Source: Clostridium pasteurianum BC1
GTDB lineage: Bacteria > Bacillota > Clostridia > Clostridiales > Clostridiaceae
Assembly (NCBI RefSeq): GCF_000389635.1
Contig: NC_021182.1
Location: 2,604,001 to 2,668,000 of the forward strand
Direction: 5' to 3'
DNA length: 64,000 nucleotides
In this document: in pieces, positions 38,477 through 46,533 of the stretch
How positions within the stretch are numbered: the first letter of the stretch is position 1
How the letters are laid out: the number at the start of each line of letters is the position of its first letter
Notes under the pieces: generated by a model
Database searches by the model: none
What the model saw: only the letters and a program-made list of their open reading frames with translations
What the model was told of the DNA's origin: nothing
Position numbers and translations under genes: made by a program

Positions 38477-39496
38477 ATGGATCTAAAAAATAAATTATTT
38501 GATATTCATGAATTTTATAACTTATCAAGATACTTATTTTTAAATATAGAATGTAACTATAATAATTTTGTTAAGAAAACAGGTATTACATTACCTCAAC
38601 TAAGAGTACTATGGATTATAAAAATATTTCAAGGCATTTCTCTTGGAGAAATTGCAAAAATAGGCTGCTGGTCTCCACCTACAGTAACAAAAATACTTAA
38701 ACTTTTAATGGACAAAAATTTAGTTGTACGTGAAGAAACTATAAATAAGAAATTATACAGTTTAAATCTCACTGAGGCTGGACATAATCTAATTAAATTA
38801 AACAGAATGAAAAAACATGATAAAGCTGCATTAATACAATTGCTTTCAGCAGTTAATGAAGAGGATTTGAATTTTACTATAGAAATTTTAAAATCAATAA
38901 CTGTATATTCAAACAATTCTTTTTTATTTGAATATATAGAAAAACTAAATAAATTAGGATTAAAAGTTGACTTTAGCGATTTTAATTCTGAAGAAAAGTT
39001 TATGCTTCAAAAACTTGTTCTCTTTTATAATCTTTTAAGAACTTTTATTTTAACCCTTGTAAACAATCATAGGAACTTACTTTCAATCTTTAAACTTACA
39101 TATCCTCAACTTAGAGCTTTATGGATTATTGATGCTTTCCCAGGTATTACTTCAGTTAGATTGAGTAAACTTGCTTATTTAGCTCCCTCTACCGTTAATG
39201 TTATAGTGAAGAAGCTCTATGAGAAAAATTTAATATATAAGGAAAAATCTGAATTAAAGAATTCTCTCTTTTTGTATACTTCAGAAAGTGGAGAAGAACT
39301 ACTTGTTAAAGAATTCGATGTAAATCAAAAAAGTTTTTTAATATATAAAGATTTAGAATTCTTATCAAGAAATGAATTATTGAAGTTGAATCAATTCATG
39401 TTGAAATTAAACTTAGTGCTTAAAAATGATTTTGTGAAAGAATATATTGAAAAAACTTTTACAGTAATAGAGAAAGGACTTTTTAAAAAGCTATAA
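38477..39496 (+). CDS. Double MarR-domain transcriptional regulator
   Basis: A 339-residue chain that repeats the MarR winged-helix fold twice. Half 1 (about 1-150) has ITLPQLRVLWIIKIFQGISL, then PTVTKILKLLMDKNLVVRE. Half 2 (about 170-339) has LTYPQLRALWIIDAFPGITS, then STVNVIVKKLYEKNLIYKE. The near identity of the two PQLR-LWII segments shows an internal duplication. MarR proteins act as homodimers, so this chain could form the dimer within one polypeptide. GGGAAAGGA precedes the ATG. The likely target is its own promoter or the divergent sulP. Confidence 0.85.
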   Translation: MDLKNKLFDIHEFYNLSRYLFLNIECNYNNFVKKTGITLPQLRVLWIIKIFQGISLGEIAKIGCWSPPTVTKILKLLMDKNLVVREETINKKLYSLNLTEAGHNLIKLNRMKKHDKAALIQLLSAVNEEDLNFTIEILKSITVYSNNSFLFEYIEKLNKLGLKVDFSDFNSEEKFMLQKLVLFYNLLRTFILTLVNNHRNLLSIFKLTYPQLRALWIIDAFPGITSVRLSKLAYLAPSTVNVIVKKLYEKNLIYKEKSELKNSLFLYTSESGEELLVKEFDVNQKSFLIYKDLEFLSRNELLKLNQFMLKLNLVLKNDFVKEYIEKTFTVIEKGLFKKL

Positions 39497-39570
39497 TGTA
39501 CATTATTTATATTATAGAATAAATTAGGTATTTGTAATAATGGTGGCCTTAGGGTAACCAGAGATAAAGT

Positions 39571-39617
39571 AATAAACGCACTCTAATTCATTAAATGTTT
39601 AGAAGAGTGCGTTTATT
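39571..39617. terminator. Terminator after the double MarR gene
   Basis: AATAAACGCACTCT (39571-39584) pairs with AGAGTGCGTTTATT (39604-39617). Confidence 0.8.
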
Positions 39618-39711
39618 AGAATTTTTAATCAATTATAAGTATTGACAGCAAAGTTGAGTAACCATATTTGAAAAATACGTAGCAAATAACTGAAAGGTAT
39701 ACTCTGATTTT

Positions 39712-39749
39712 AAAATAACAGCGAAGGCATTCCTTTGCTGTTATTTTTT
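39712..39749. terminator. Second terminator, probably for the minus-strand PHP gene
   Basis: AAAATAACAGC/GCTGTTATTTT with an inner AAGG/CCTT stem, T-run on the plus strand and T-rich on the minus strand. Confidence 0.75.
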
Positions 39750-39768
39750 CCGTAGTAGTTAGTTAAAA

Positions 39769-40500
39769 CTATCTTGGCTCAATTTTCTTTCCCTTATCTT
39801 TTAAATAGTTAAGCAGTTCTGTTTTACTTCTATTTATAATCAATTCTTCAGGCATATTAACATCCTTTAGTATTTTTAATGCAGCATCAAAGTTGCCAAT
39901 ATGAAAACAGGAATGAGCGTCGCTGTTTAATATTATTCTTACGCCATTTTCTTTACATAGGCGGGCTATTTTTGAACAGGTTTTGTCACTGCCAATTCTT
40001 GATCTAATAAAAGAACTGTTATTTATTTCAATAAGTATATTTTTTTCCTTTGCTTTTTTAACTAATGCTTCTGCATGAATTGGAAAAGCAGGATTACCAG
40101 AATGGCCTATAATGTGCACATTAGGATTATCCATAGCCTTTAAAAAAGCAGTAGTATTTAAATCACAATTATCATTTGGCTTCATTACTGGATCATGAAT
40201 GCTGGCTATCATAATGTCAATCTGTTCCTGTCTATGCAGTGGTAAATCTATATTTCCCTCATAGTCAACAATGTTAGCTTCACATCCATAAAGCATAGTA
40301 ACACCATAAATTTCTCTTGGCAAAGCTTTAAAATTACCAAAATACCATTCATGAGGTGCATCAGGCATATTGGGAGCATGATCTGTAGTACCTAAAACTT
40401 CAAGACCTATTTCACTAGCATATTTTGCATTTTCCAATAAGGTAGTATAGGCATGACCACTTGCCACAGTATGTGTGTGTATATCAATAGGATATTTCAT
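39769..40500 (-). CDS. PHP-domain phosphatase/hydrolase (YcdX type)
   Basis: A 243-residue metal-dependent hydrolase of the polymerase and histidinol phosphatase fold. Metal ligands are visible in IDIHTHTVASGHAY (residues 5-18), GTTDHAPNMP (near 40), GCEANI (near 72), MIASIHDPV (near 97), IIGHSGNP (near 135) and NSDAHSCFHIG (near 195), the full set of the YcdX group. It probably acts on a phosphoester, substrate unknown. The GGAAGGAAGT ribosome site lies on the minus strand 5 bp upstream. Confidence 0.88.
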   Translation of the reverse strand: MKYPIDIHTHTVASGHAYTTLLENAKYASEIGLEVLGTTDHAPNMPDAPHEWYFGNFKALPREIYGVTMLYGCEANIVDYEGNIDLPLHRQEQIDIMIASIHDPVMKPNDNCDLNTTAFLKAMDNPNVHIIGHSGNPAFPIHAEALVKKAKEKNILIEINNSSFIRSRIGSDKTCSKIARLCKENGVRIILNSDAHSCFHIGNFDAALKILKDVNMPEELIINRSKTELLNYLKDKGKKIEPR

Positions 40501-40766
40501 AAATTACTTCCTTCCTTTCAATTCCTAAAATATATTTCAACTTAAAAACTTAAATTTTTATTGAATTCATTAAGTCTCTACTTTAAATTATAACTTAAAA
40601 ATTATTTGTTTGCATGTATTTAAAGTTAATAATTTTATATATATACCTAAAAATAATAAATTAAAAGGTTATATTTTTATTATTTTTTTCAAATAATAAA
40701 TTAATAGAATTTGTTATTTGAATTATAATGGCAAATCTAAATATTTATAAAGAAAGGTGTGCTTGA

Positions 40767-41135
40767 ATGAGACGATTTAAGGATTTTAATAAGATAGCCA
40801 TTGTGTTATTAGCTCTTACTATGTCTATATTTTTGTTCTTAGGATGTAATAAGAATATTTCAAGTTCACAAAATACCACACAAAAATTAATTAGAAAAGC
40901 TCCCACAAAGGATGCACTTAAAAAAGACTATGAAGCTAGGATTCAACCATTAGTAAATGATGCTACAATAACTAAAGATCAAGCTGATAAAGTATTAACT
41001 TATCTTACAGCAAACTTAGATACTTTAACTAAAGAAAGCATACAAAAGCAAAATAATACTTTAGATAAGCTGGTAAATGATAAGATTATTACACGACAAC
41101 AAGCAGATAAAATAATTAATGCTTTAAGGAAATAA
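40767..41135 (+). CDS. Small putative lipoprotein
   Basis: A 122-residue protein with a signal sequence and lipobox (IFLFLGC, Cys near residue 27). The mature region is hydrophilic and helical, with two imitations of the phrase ITKDQADKVL/ITRQQADKIINAL near residues 65 and 110, which suggests a repeated helical unit. I do not recognise the family. AAAGGTGTG lies 7 bp upstream of the ATG. Confidence 0.65.
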   Translation: MRRFKDFNKIAIVLLALTMSIFLFLGCNKNISSSQNTTQKLIRKAPTKDALKKDYEARIQPLVNDATITKDQADKVLTYLTANLDTLTKESIQKQNNTLDKLVNDKIITRQQADKIINALRK

Positions 41136-41150
41136 CTACTAGAAAATAGA

Positions 41151-41180
41151 GAAAGGAGCAGCTTAGAGTTACTCCTTTTC
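41151..41180 (+). terminator. Terminator of the small lipoprotein gene
   Basis: GAAAGGAG (41151-41158) pairs with CTCCTTTTC (41172-41180), T-rich tail. Confidence 0.7.
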
Positions 41181-41237
41181 TTCTATTGTATATTGTTTTA
41201 TTAATTAGGACTCAATTAAATGTTTATTATCTAGGTG

Positions 41238-41381
41238 TCAATCAAGCTCCATTTCTAACATTTCTTTAAGCATATCGGCGAATAAGTCTTTCAATGTGTC
41301 TTGAACATCTTTTGCACTTGCAGGCTTTGTTTCCTTAATAAGTTGTTTAATAGAATATGTATCAAATACGACGAGATAAAA
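41238..41381 (-). pseudogene. IS256-family transposase N-terminal remnant
   Basis: The minus strand reads IKQLIKETKPASAKDVQDTL and then KDLFADMLKEMLEMELD before a stop at 41238. This is the characteristic N-terminal pattern (D[IV]Q-x-LKDLFA-x3-MLE-E-D) of IS256-type transposases. The start codon, the catalytic domain and all downstream parts are missing, so only about 47 codons survive. Confidence 0.75.
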
Positions 41382-41384
41382 TCA

Positions 41385-41555
41385 ATGGTGAATAAAAAAT
41401 TAAAACTAGTATTTTTTGTACCTATAATTCTGGGATTTGCAATAGGAAGTTCCTATAATTTTATAACGGCGTTAATAACAAATAAGATAATAAGCATACT
41501 TTTTATGTGTTTTGAAAATAATAGTGATTATAGCATTGAAGAAAATTCAATATGA
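41385..41555 (+). CDS. Possible small membrane protein
   Basis: A 56-residue frame with one hydrophobic segment (residues 8-30). It begins 4 bp beyond the IS256 remnant with a weak ribosome site and ends just before the PrsW-like gene. It may be real or a relic. Confidence 0.3.
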   Translation: MVNKKLKLVFFVPIILGFAIGSSYNFITALITNKIISILFMCFENNSDYSIEENSI

Positions 41556-41577
41556 AATGAGAATGAAGAGGATAAAA

Positions 41578-42420
41578 ATGGAACATAAAACTTTAGCCAA
41601 AACAGATAATCATTATTCTAGAAAGAGCAGCAAGTGGTGGAAGGTTATGATTATCGGATTCATTACATATGTAATGGGTCTTGTGGTATTAATAATTACA
41701 CAAAATCCTAATATTTTTCCGTCTGTAGTTATACTTGGAAATTTTCTGATACCAGTAACCTACTTAACTTTCTTTTATGAAAGAAAGAATAGCAGTAATG
41801 TAGGGATGTTAAAAACTGCTGCAAGCTTTTTTTATGGTGGTTTTATTGGAACCTTTGCAGCTGCAGTATTAGAGCCTATTTTTATTCATACTCTTAATTT
41901 TAGAACTGCAATTATTATTGGTTTTATTGAAGAATTTACAAAATTTTTAGGATTTTTATTTATAATTAGGCGTAAGCAGCACAGGCTAATATTAGATGGA
42001 ATTATTCTTGGAGCTGCGGCAGGAATGGGATTTGCCGCTTTAGAAAGTACAGGATATGCTTTTACTATTTTTCTTCGTAGTGGTGGAAATTTAACTCTTA
42101 CTGTGTATATTACCTTGTTAAGAGGAATAATGTCACCATTAGGTCATGGCACATGGACAGCAATACTTACAGGTATTTTTTTAAGAGAGGGCTCACTGGG
42201 ACATTTTCGCTTAAACTTAAAAGTTATTAAAGGATATTTATTAGTAGTTTTATTACATGGATTTTGGGATGGGCTTCCTTCAATTATTTCAATATTTACT
42301 CCATCATATGTTGCTATTTTATCAGGAGAAATTATTGTTGGTTTTCTAGGAATATATGTACTCTTTAAACTTTGGAAAGAAGCAAAAAAACAAGAAAATG
42401 AAAATAGGATGTTATTATAA
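41578..42420 (+). CDS. PrsW-family intramembrane metalloprotease
   Basis: A 280-residue membrane protein with about eight hydrophobic segments. The PrsW motifs are in order: GFIEEFTKFLGF (EExxK, near residue 118), ALESTGYAF (near 160) and LLHGFWDG (near 228), which together bind the metal. PrsW of bacilli cleaves the anti-sigma factor RsiW. No sigma/anti-sigma pair is adjacent, so the substrate here is unknown. ATG 41578 follows AAGAGGAT by 4 bp. The frame from 41512 lacks a ribosome site. Confidence 0.85.
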   Translation: MEHKTLAKTDNHYSRKSSKWWKVMIIGFITYVMGLVVLIITQNPNIFPSVVILGNFLIPVTYLTFFYERKNSSNVGMLKTAASFFYGGFIGTFAAAVLEPIFIHTLNFRTAIIIGFIEEFTKFLGFLFIIRRKQHRLILDGIILGAAAGMGFAALESTGYAFTIFLRSGGNLTLTVYITLLRGIMSPLGHGTWTAILTGIFLREGSLGHFRLNLKVIKGYLLVVLLHGFWDGLPSIISIFTPSYVAILSGEIIVGFLGIYVLFKLWKEAKKQENENRMLL

Positions 42421-42461
42421 AAACAGCATAAGAGATTTCCTTTAATTATCTTATAATTAGT

Positions 42462-42641
42462 GCACCAGTAGAAAAATACTGGTGCTTTTTTATGTGTTAA
42501 AATTTATTAACTATAATTAAGACAATAGATACAGTATTGAAATGAAATTGTAATAATAGATTGATATTATATAAACACAAGGTTACCATTTTCAATGTTC
42601 AATAATATATGAAGAAGCACTGCTATAATACTGGTGCTTTT
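42462..42641 (+). repeat. GCACTGGTA hairpin cassette R1
   Basis: Hairpin GCACCAGTA/TACTGGTGC with T6 (42462-42491), a spacer of about 120 bp, then hairpin GCACTG...CTGGTGC with T4 (42617-42641). The first 85 bp of spacer are nearly identical to cassette R3 (TTATTAACTATAATTAAGAC and onward). The second hairpin ends 20 bp before the start of the RemA-like gene. The first also serves the PrsW gene as a terminator. Confidence 0.72.
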
Positions 42642-42661
42642 CATACTTTAGGAGTGAATAT

Positions 42662-42910
42662 ATGAGTAAATTTTTAAATATAGGATCTGATAATTATATT
42701 AGCGTAAATAAGGTGGTAGTAATAACACAGCCTTCATCGGCACCAATCAAAAGAATTATACAAAAGACAAAAGGCAATGAGCTTATAGATTGTACTAAGG
42801 GAAGGAAAATGTTATCTGTAATATTCACTAAAGATAATAAAGTTATACTTAGTCCTGTTAATAAGCAAACATTAAATAAAAGGTTAGAATGCCTGAAAAA
42901 TAAACTTTAA
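42662..42910 (+). CDS. RemA/DUF370-like small regulator
   Basis: An 82-residue protein with the DUF370 pattern: FLNIGSDNYISVNKVVVITQ, then SSAPIKRII near residue 32 and IDCTKGRKMLSVI near 50. RemA is an oligomeric DNA-binding protein that activates matrix and osmoprotection genes in Bacillus. The housekeeping copy in clostridia lies beside gmk/rpoZ, so this is a divergent paralogue in an accessory region. TAGGAG lies 8 bp upstream. It is the gene directly behind cassette R1. Confidence 0.8.
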   Translation: MSKFLNIGSDNYISVNKVVVITQPSSAPIKRIIQKTKGNELIDCTKGRKMLSVIFTKDNKVILSPVNKQTLNKRLECLKNKL

Positions 42911-43084
42911 TTTAAATACTGATGTTTTTTCTGTGTTTAAAAATAGAGGATTAACAACTAATGACTGAAAAGGATTAGGAGTTATGGCAAAAGCATTACT
43001 TTTTTATATTTTAAACATTTTATCATGATATTTTATATACTTGATTTGTTTTATTAGAAATAAATATAATGGACTTGTAAAATA

Positions 43085-43150
43085 TTATTTGATAGTCTCA
43101 TTGGAAACTTGTTCGTCCGTACTTACTCTTGTGTACACTGCTACTTTCAT
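43085..43150 (-). pseudogene. Serine recombinase N-terminal remnant
   Basis: On the minus strand AGGAGATG is followed by an ATG at 43150 and the peptide MKVAVYTRVSTDEQ, the diagnostic start of large serine recombinases with the nucleophile Ser10. The frame ends after 21 codons, so the rest has been deleted. The remaining intergenic bases 42911-43240 hold nothing else I can name. Confidence 0.72.
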
Positions 43151-43241
43151 AAAAACATCTCCTATGCAAACTTATGTTCTGAACAAAATTAAAAAATATA
43201 GTACGGATGTACTATTGCATTGAATAATTTACTGCTTTTTT

Positions 43242-43288
43242 ATAGATATGAAAAGATGATATACAATAGTTCATCTTTTCATATCTAT
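43242..43288. repeat. 18-bp perfect hairpin at the agrB 3' end
   Basis: 43242-43259 and 43271-43288 (ATAGATATGAAAAGATGA and its complement) pair perfectly. The right arm encodes the last residues of AgrB. No T-run follows on the minus strand. Confidence 0.6.
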
Positions 43289-43849
43289 TATATCACTAGT
43301 ATTTATTTTTCCAATCATCATCATTATTGTTGCACTAACAATCGATATTACAGCTGCGTTTAAAAATTTATATGGAATGAAATAACATGCTATAATTAGA
43401 ATCAGAGTAATTAATATAGAATAATTTTTAAGTTTTTTCTTTCGATTTTCACTTTTAATTCTTTTATTAATGTTATCTACAGAAGAAAAAATACAAATAA
43501 ATATAAATGAAACAATTAATAATAATAGTGAAATTATATTATTAATCATTATATATTTACCGAAAATAATTATCATAAAAAACACAATAAAACTTATGAA
43601 AAAGCAACCCCAGTAAGTTTTTGCATGATATCCACCCGAAAATAGCCTAATAGGGCAAAAAAATATGAGGGCAACTATATAATATTTTTGTAAAGAAAAT
43701 ATCCAGAATACAATAAAATATGGAATGAGCTTTGTAATTTCATCAAAAGCACAGATTAGTCCGTATTCCATTTTCTTCAAATCTAAATCTGAAAATTCAG
43801 GATTAGATTCAGAAATTTTTGTTACTAAACAAGTTATAAGTTTACTCAT
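43271..43849 (-). CDS. agrB: AgrB-like accessory gene regulator B
   Basis: Membrane cysteine endopeptidase that removes the C-terminal tail of AgrD and starts cyclisation of the signal peptide. At 192 residues with about five hydrophobic segments it fits the family. The catalytic His and Cys are in RLFSGGYHAKTYWGC, spaced seven residues apart as in the staphylococcal enzyme. The ATG overlaps the stop of the kinase gene (ATGA), so both are one operon with agrD upstream. Confidence 0.92.
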   Translation of the reverse strand: MSKLITCLVTKISESNPEFSDLDLKKMEYGLICAFDEITKLIPYFIVFWIFSLQKYYIVALIFFCPIRLFSGGYHAKTYWGCFFISFIVFFMIIIFGKYIMINNIISLLLLIVSFIFICIFSSVDNINKRIKSENRKKKLKNYSILITLILIIACYFIPYKFLNAAVISIVSATIMMMIGKINTSDIIDMKR

Positions 43850-45174
43850 TTACTTAACTCCTTCATTTTAAATTCAATCATAAATTTAGTTCTTTCGGGA
43901 GTACTTTCTAAAAATATATTTCCGTTGTTTTGTTTGATTAATTGCTTAATTATATATAATCCAAATCCATGGTCTTGTGATTTTTTGGTTTTTGTAGAAA
44001 ATCCTCTATCAAAAATTTTATCTTGAATATCTTCAGGAATCATGTCTCCATTATTGGATATTTCAATAAAAAATTTATTACTTTCACTGAAAGTTTCAAT
44101 TGATATTTCTTTATTTTCAATATTGGACTTAAGTTGGAATGCTTCAAATGCATTGTCTACAAGATTGCTAATAATACTTATTAGATCATTTTCATTAATT
44201 TCTATAGAACTAAATGGTTCATCAATTATTACATCAAAATTTATATTGTTTTTTACTGCATAACTATTTTTTATAGATAATAATGCACTTAAACAATCAT
44301 TACCAGTATCTATGTATTTAAATGATGAATGAAGTGTATCTGAAATTCCCATTACATAAGTTTTTATTTGCTCAACAGCATTTGGTTTATTCAATGAGCA
44401 CAATCCCCATATAACATTAATGTGGTTGGCAAAATCGTGTTTTTCTTGTCTAATTATTTTAATTATTTCTTCCATATTTTTTAGCTGGTTTTCTTGTATT
44501 TTATAGCGAGCTTCTATGGCTACAATTCGCTTATATTCATTTAATCCTTTTAATTGGACTATTAAAAAAATAAAATATAAAAGAAATATAACGCAATTAT
44601 ATATTTTTAAATTTTTTATATCAAAAATACTAAAACTTATACTGAATATTAAAATACTGAAAATACCAATTTGAATTATTATATTAGAAAAAAGAGTACC
44701 TTCTTTTTGAAACAATTTTAGTTTAGTCAAATAATTATTGTATTTAAAAAGTAATATTACAATAATTATTTGTAATACTTTAGAAAGTATTACACAAAAT
44801 AACAAATATTTTTCATTTAAAAATATTTGGTTTAAATTAATATTAAATATAAATATTTCTAAAAACTGGGCAAAAGATTCTGTAACAAACGTTATTATAA
44901 TAAACAAGAAAAATATAACTGATGAATCAAATATTGTTATTTGTGTAAAACAACTTAACAATAAAATGTCAAATATTATAATAAATAATGTATGATAGGT
45001 ATTATTTATATTAAATGTACTCCAATAAGTTATAATTATAAATAATGTACAAAATAAAATTGATTTTAATTTATTATGAATTATAAATTTTTTGTTATTA
45101 TACAATGCTTCGAAAATTGCCAAAAAGAGGATTGCTTCAATACTATCTAATAATATTTCCCTTATAGCATCCAT
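43846..45174 (-). CDS. AgrC-like sensor histidine kinase (GHKL)
   Basis: Membrane receptor kinase of 442 residues. About six hydrophobic segments occupy residues 10-210. The phospho-acceptor His is at 246 in RQEKHDFANHINV, the HPK10-type H-box. The GHKL ATPase domain has ISNLVDNAFEA near 340 and DHGFGLYIIKQLI near 405. ATG 45174 is chosen because AAAGGAGA lies 9 bp upstream. The frame from 45240 has no ribosome site. It lies between agrD and agrB and is the obvious receptor for the AgrD peptide. No response regulator gene is nearby. Confidence 0.88.
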   Translation of the reverse strand: MDAIREILLDSIEAILFLAIFEALYNNKKFIIHNKLKSILFCTLFIIITYWSTFNINNTYHTLFIIIFDILLLSCFTQITIFDSSVIFFLFIIITFVTESFAQFLEIFIFNINLNQIFLNEKYLLFCVILSKVLQIIIVILLFKYNNYLTKLKLFQKEGTLFSNIIIQIGIFSILIFSISFSIFDIKNLKIYNCVIFLLYFIFLIVQLKGLNEYKRIVAIEARYKIQENQLKNMEEIIKIIRQEKHDFANHINVIWGLCSLNKPNAVEQIKTYVMGISDTLHSSFKYIDTGNDCLSALLSIKNSYAVKNNINFDVIIDEPFSSIEINENDLISIISNLVDNAFEAFQLKSNIENKEISIETFSESNKFFIEISNNGDMIPEDIQDKIFDRGFSTKTKKSQDHGFGLYIIKQLIKQNNGNIFLESTPERTKFMIEFKMKELSK

Positions 45175-45254
45175 ATGTTGTCTCCTTTGTTTATAAAGCC
45201 TTTTGCAAAGATTATAAAACAATTTAGATACTATTTGCAAAAGACTTTAAAGTG

Positions 45255-45398
45255 TTACTTTAAAAGTTCATCAGGGCATTTTGGTTGATGAAATGACATA
45301 GTTGATGTTGGTACTATAACTATTGTTCCTAAAAATAAAGCCACAGAACCTACAACTTTCATTACTTTTGCTGTTAATAATTTTTTAACATTTGTCAT
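45255..45398 (-). CDS. agrD: AgrD-type autoinducer peptide precursor
   Basis: A 47-residue precursor too short for ordinary gene calling. The amphipathic N-terminal leader MTNVKKLLTAKVMKVVGSVA is followed by a hydrophobic stretch and the clostridial recognition tail HQPKCPDELLK, in the register of the C. perfringens-type tail HQPEEP. The five residues before that tail are STMSF, where other clostridial AgrDs have Cys plus four residues. The ring-forming position is therefore Ser, which would give a lactone. GGGGAGG lies 9 bp upstream. First gene of the minus-strand agr operon. Confidence 0.85.
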   Translation of the reverse strand: MTNVKKLLTAKVMKVVGSVALFLGTIVIVPTSTMSFHQPKCPDELLK

Positions 45399-45490
45399 TT
45401 TTAAGAGCCTCCCCATAAATTTATATAATATTAACTACATTTCCTATATATTCTACAATAATTTATTTTTTCCTTCATAATTTGTAAAAA

Positions 45491-45533
45491 AATCAGATTT
45501 AAACCAAATAAATTTTTAGTTCAAATCTGATTT
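45491..45533 (-). terminator. Terminator of the Spo0E-like gene
   Basis: AATCAGATTT (45491-45500) and AAATCTGATT (45523-45532) pair. On the minus strand the stem is followed by T6. It overlaps the end of the spo0E-like gene. Confidence 0.75.
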
Positions 45534-45667
45534 CTATGAGATTCATAATAATCAATAACTAGCTTGTCCAACCGTTGGCTTACTTGTAGTATTTCTTCAT
45601 CTGTATATTCGTCTGAAACTAGCATTTTATTTAGTTTATCTCTTAGCTCTTCTAATCTTTTACACAT
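45521..45667 (-). CDS. Spo0E-family aspartyl-phosphate phosphatase
   Basis: A 48-residue helical hairpin protein. The Spo0E signature SQ-x-LD-x-LI-x2-Y is present as SQRLDKLVIDYY near residues 30-41. Family members dephosphorylate Spo0A~P and delay sporulation. The start ATG 45667 follows AAGGATAT by about 11 bp. An ATG six bases upstream opens only a three-codon frame. It lies upstream of agrD on the same strand but behind its own terminator. Confidence 0.85.
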   Translation of the reverse strand: MCKRLEELRDKLNKMLVSDEYTDEEILQVSQRLDKLVIDYYESHRNQI

Positions 45668-45800
45668 ACATTTTATATCCTTAACATTTATTTACTTGAT
45701 TTTTACATTATATAATATAAAAGTAAAGGATTCAAATTAAAAGGGCATAATAATTTAATATTTTTTAGTATTTATGCTAATTTATTTTTACTTTAGCAAT

Positions 45801-46300
45801 TTATTCATGCTTTAATGATTGTATTAAACTACAAATAAAATCTAAATCATCATTAGTTAAATTCTCATAGTTGTTTAACCTGGATTTTATCATTTCGATA
45901 GTCTCATTTTTTAGTGATGGAAGTTCTTCTTAAATTTTTCTAATAACACAAAAACTCTTAGAAGTCTAAATACTTTAAATATTTTTGTAAGACGGGCTAG
46001 ACGAGTAATTTTTAGTATACGTGCAACTTGAAATATACTATTAAATGGTATAATTGCTATTAAATCTATAATGTTGTGTCTGAAGAATTCTTTTTTATTT
46101 TTTGATAATATAAATCTAGTAAAATAATCTATATATTGTTTTTTATCTCTAGCAGTTACCTTATGTTTTTTTGTATACTCCGTTGGAATATTAATTACAT
46201 TATCTTCTGATTTATCATTATTAATATTAGTTAATTCTTTCATAGAACAATTTAATACAGCGGCTATCTTTTTTATAACATCTAATATGTCCATAATCAT
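45801..46300 (-). pseudogene. Chimeric relic: XRE regulator with an internal voltage-sensor segment
   Basis: The minus strand begins in the middle of an XRE-type regulator (DVIKKIAAVLNCSMKELTN) without its helix-turn-helix. It continues in frame into DKKQYIDYFTRFILSKNKKE and NIIDLIAIIPF...RLARLTKIFKVFRLLRV, which reads like the S3-S4 voltage sensor of a potassium channel, and stops at 45911. A different frame then encodes LKNETIEMIKSRLNNYENLT and a tail to 45801, typical of XRE regulator C-termini. No pore domain and no ribosome site are present. I read it as a recombination relic. Confidence 0.6.
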
Positions 46301-46317
46301 ACAAGAAACTTAAAAAG

Positions 46318-46533
46318 ATGTTAAAGCATGAAGAAAAGTGTTGGTATAATCCTAAAAATAGGACTTGCATTACTTGTAAATTTAGTGAACTGGTAAATGA
46401 TTATTGTGACCATGACGAATTGCCAGGATGTCCAACGGAGCACTGGGCTTATAGAATTTGTCACGAATCGCATGGAGAAGATATTGAATTCCCAAAACGT
46501 AAAGCTAATGGTGAATTAAAGAGGGTGAGGTAA
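46318..46533 (+). CDS. Small cysteine-rich phage-like protein
   Basis: A 71-residue frame with paired cysteines (CWYNPKNRTCITC, later CDHDELPGC) that suggest a zinc site. The start ATG 46318 lacks a clear ribosome site and sits 17 bp from the head of the XRE relic, so the N-terminus may be truncated. It is directly followed by the DUF5651-like gene, and its last codons contain that gene's ribosome site. Family not recognised. Confidence 0.55.
   Translation: MLKHEEKCWYNPKNRTCITCKFSELVNDYCDHDELPGCPTEHWAYRICHESHGEDIEFPKRKANGELKRVR

Noticed and set aside
43170-43184. AAACTTATGTTC resembles a LexA box
   Set aside because: One half-site mismatch and no associated promoter. Probably chance in AT-rich DNA.
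43041-43223. A 60-codon plus-strand frame downstream of the RemA-like gene
   Set aside because: No ribosome site and no family resemblance, and it lies opposite the serine recombinase stub, so it is a chance frame.
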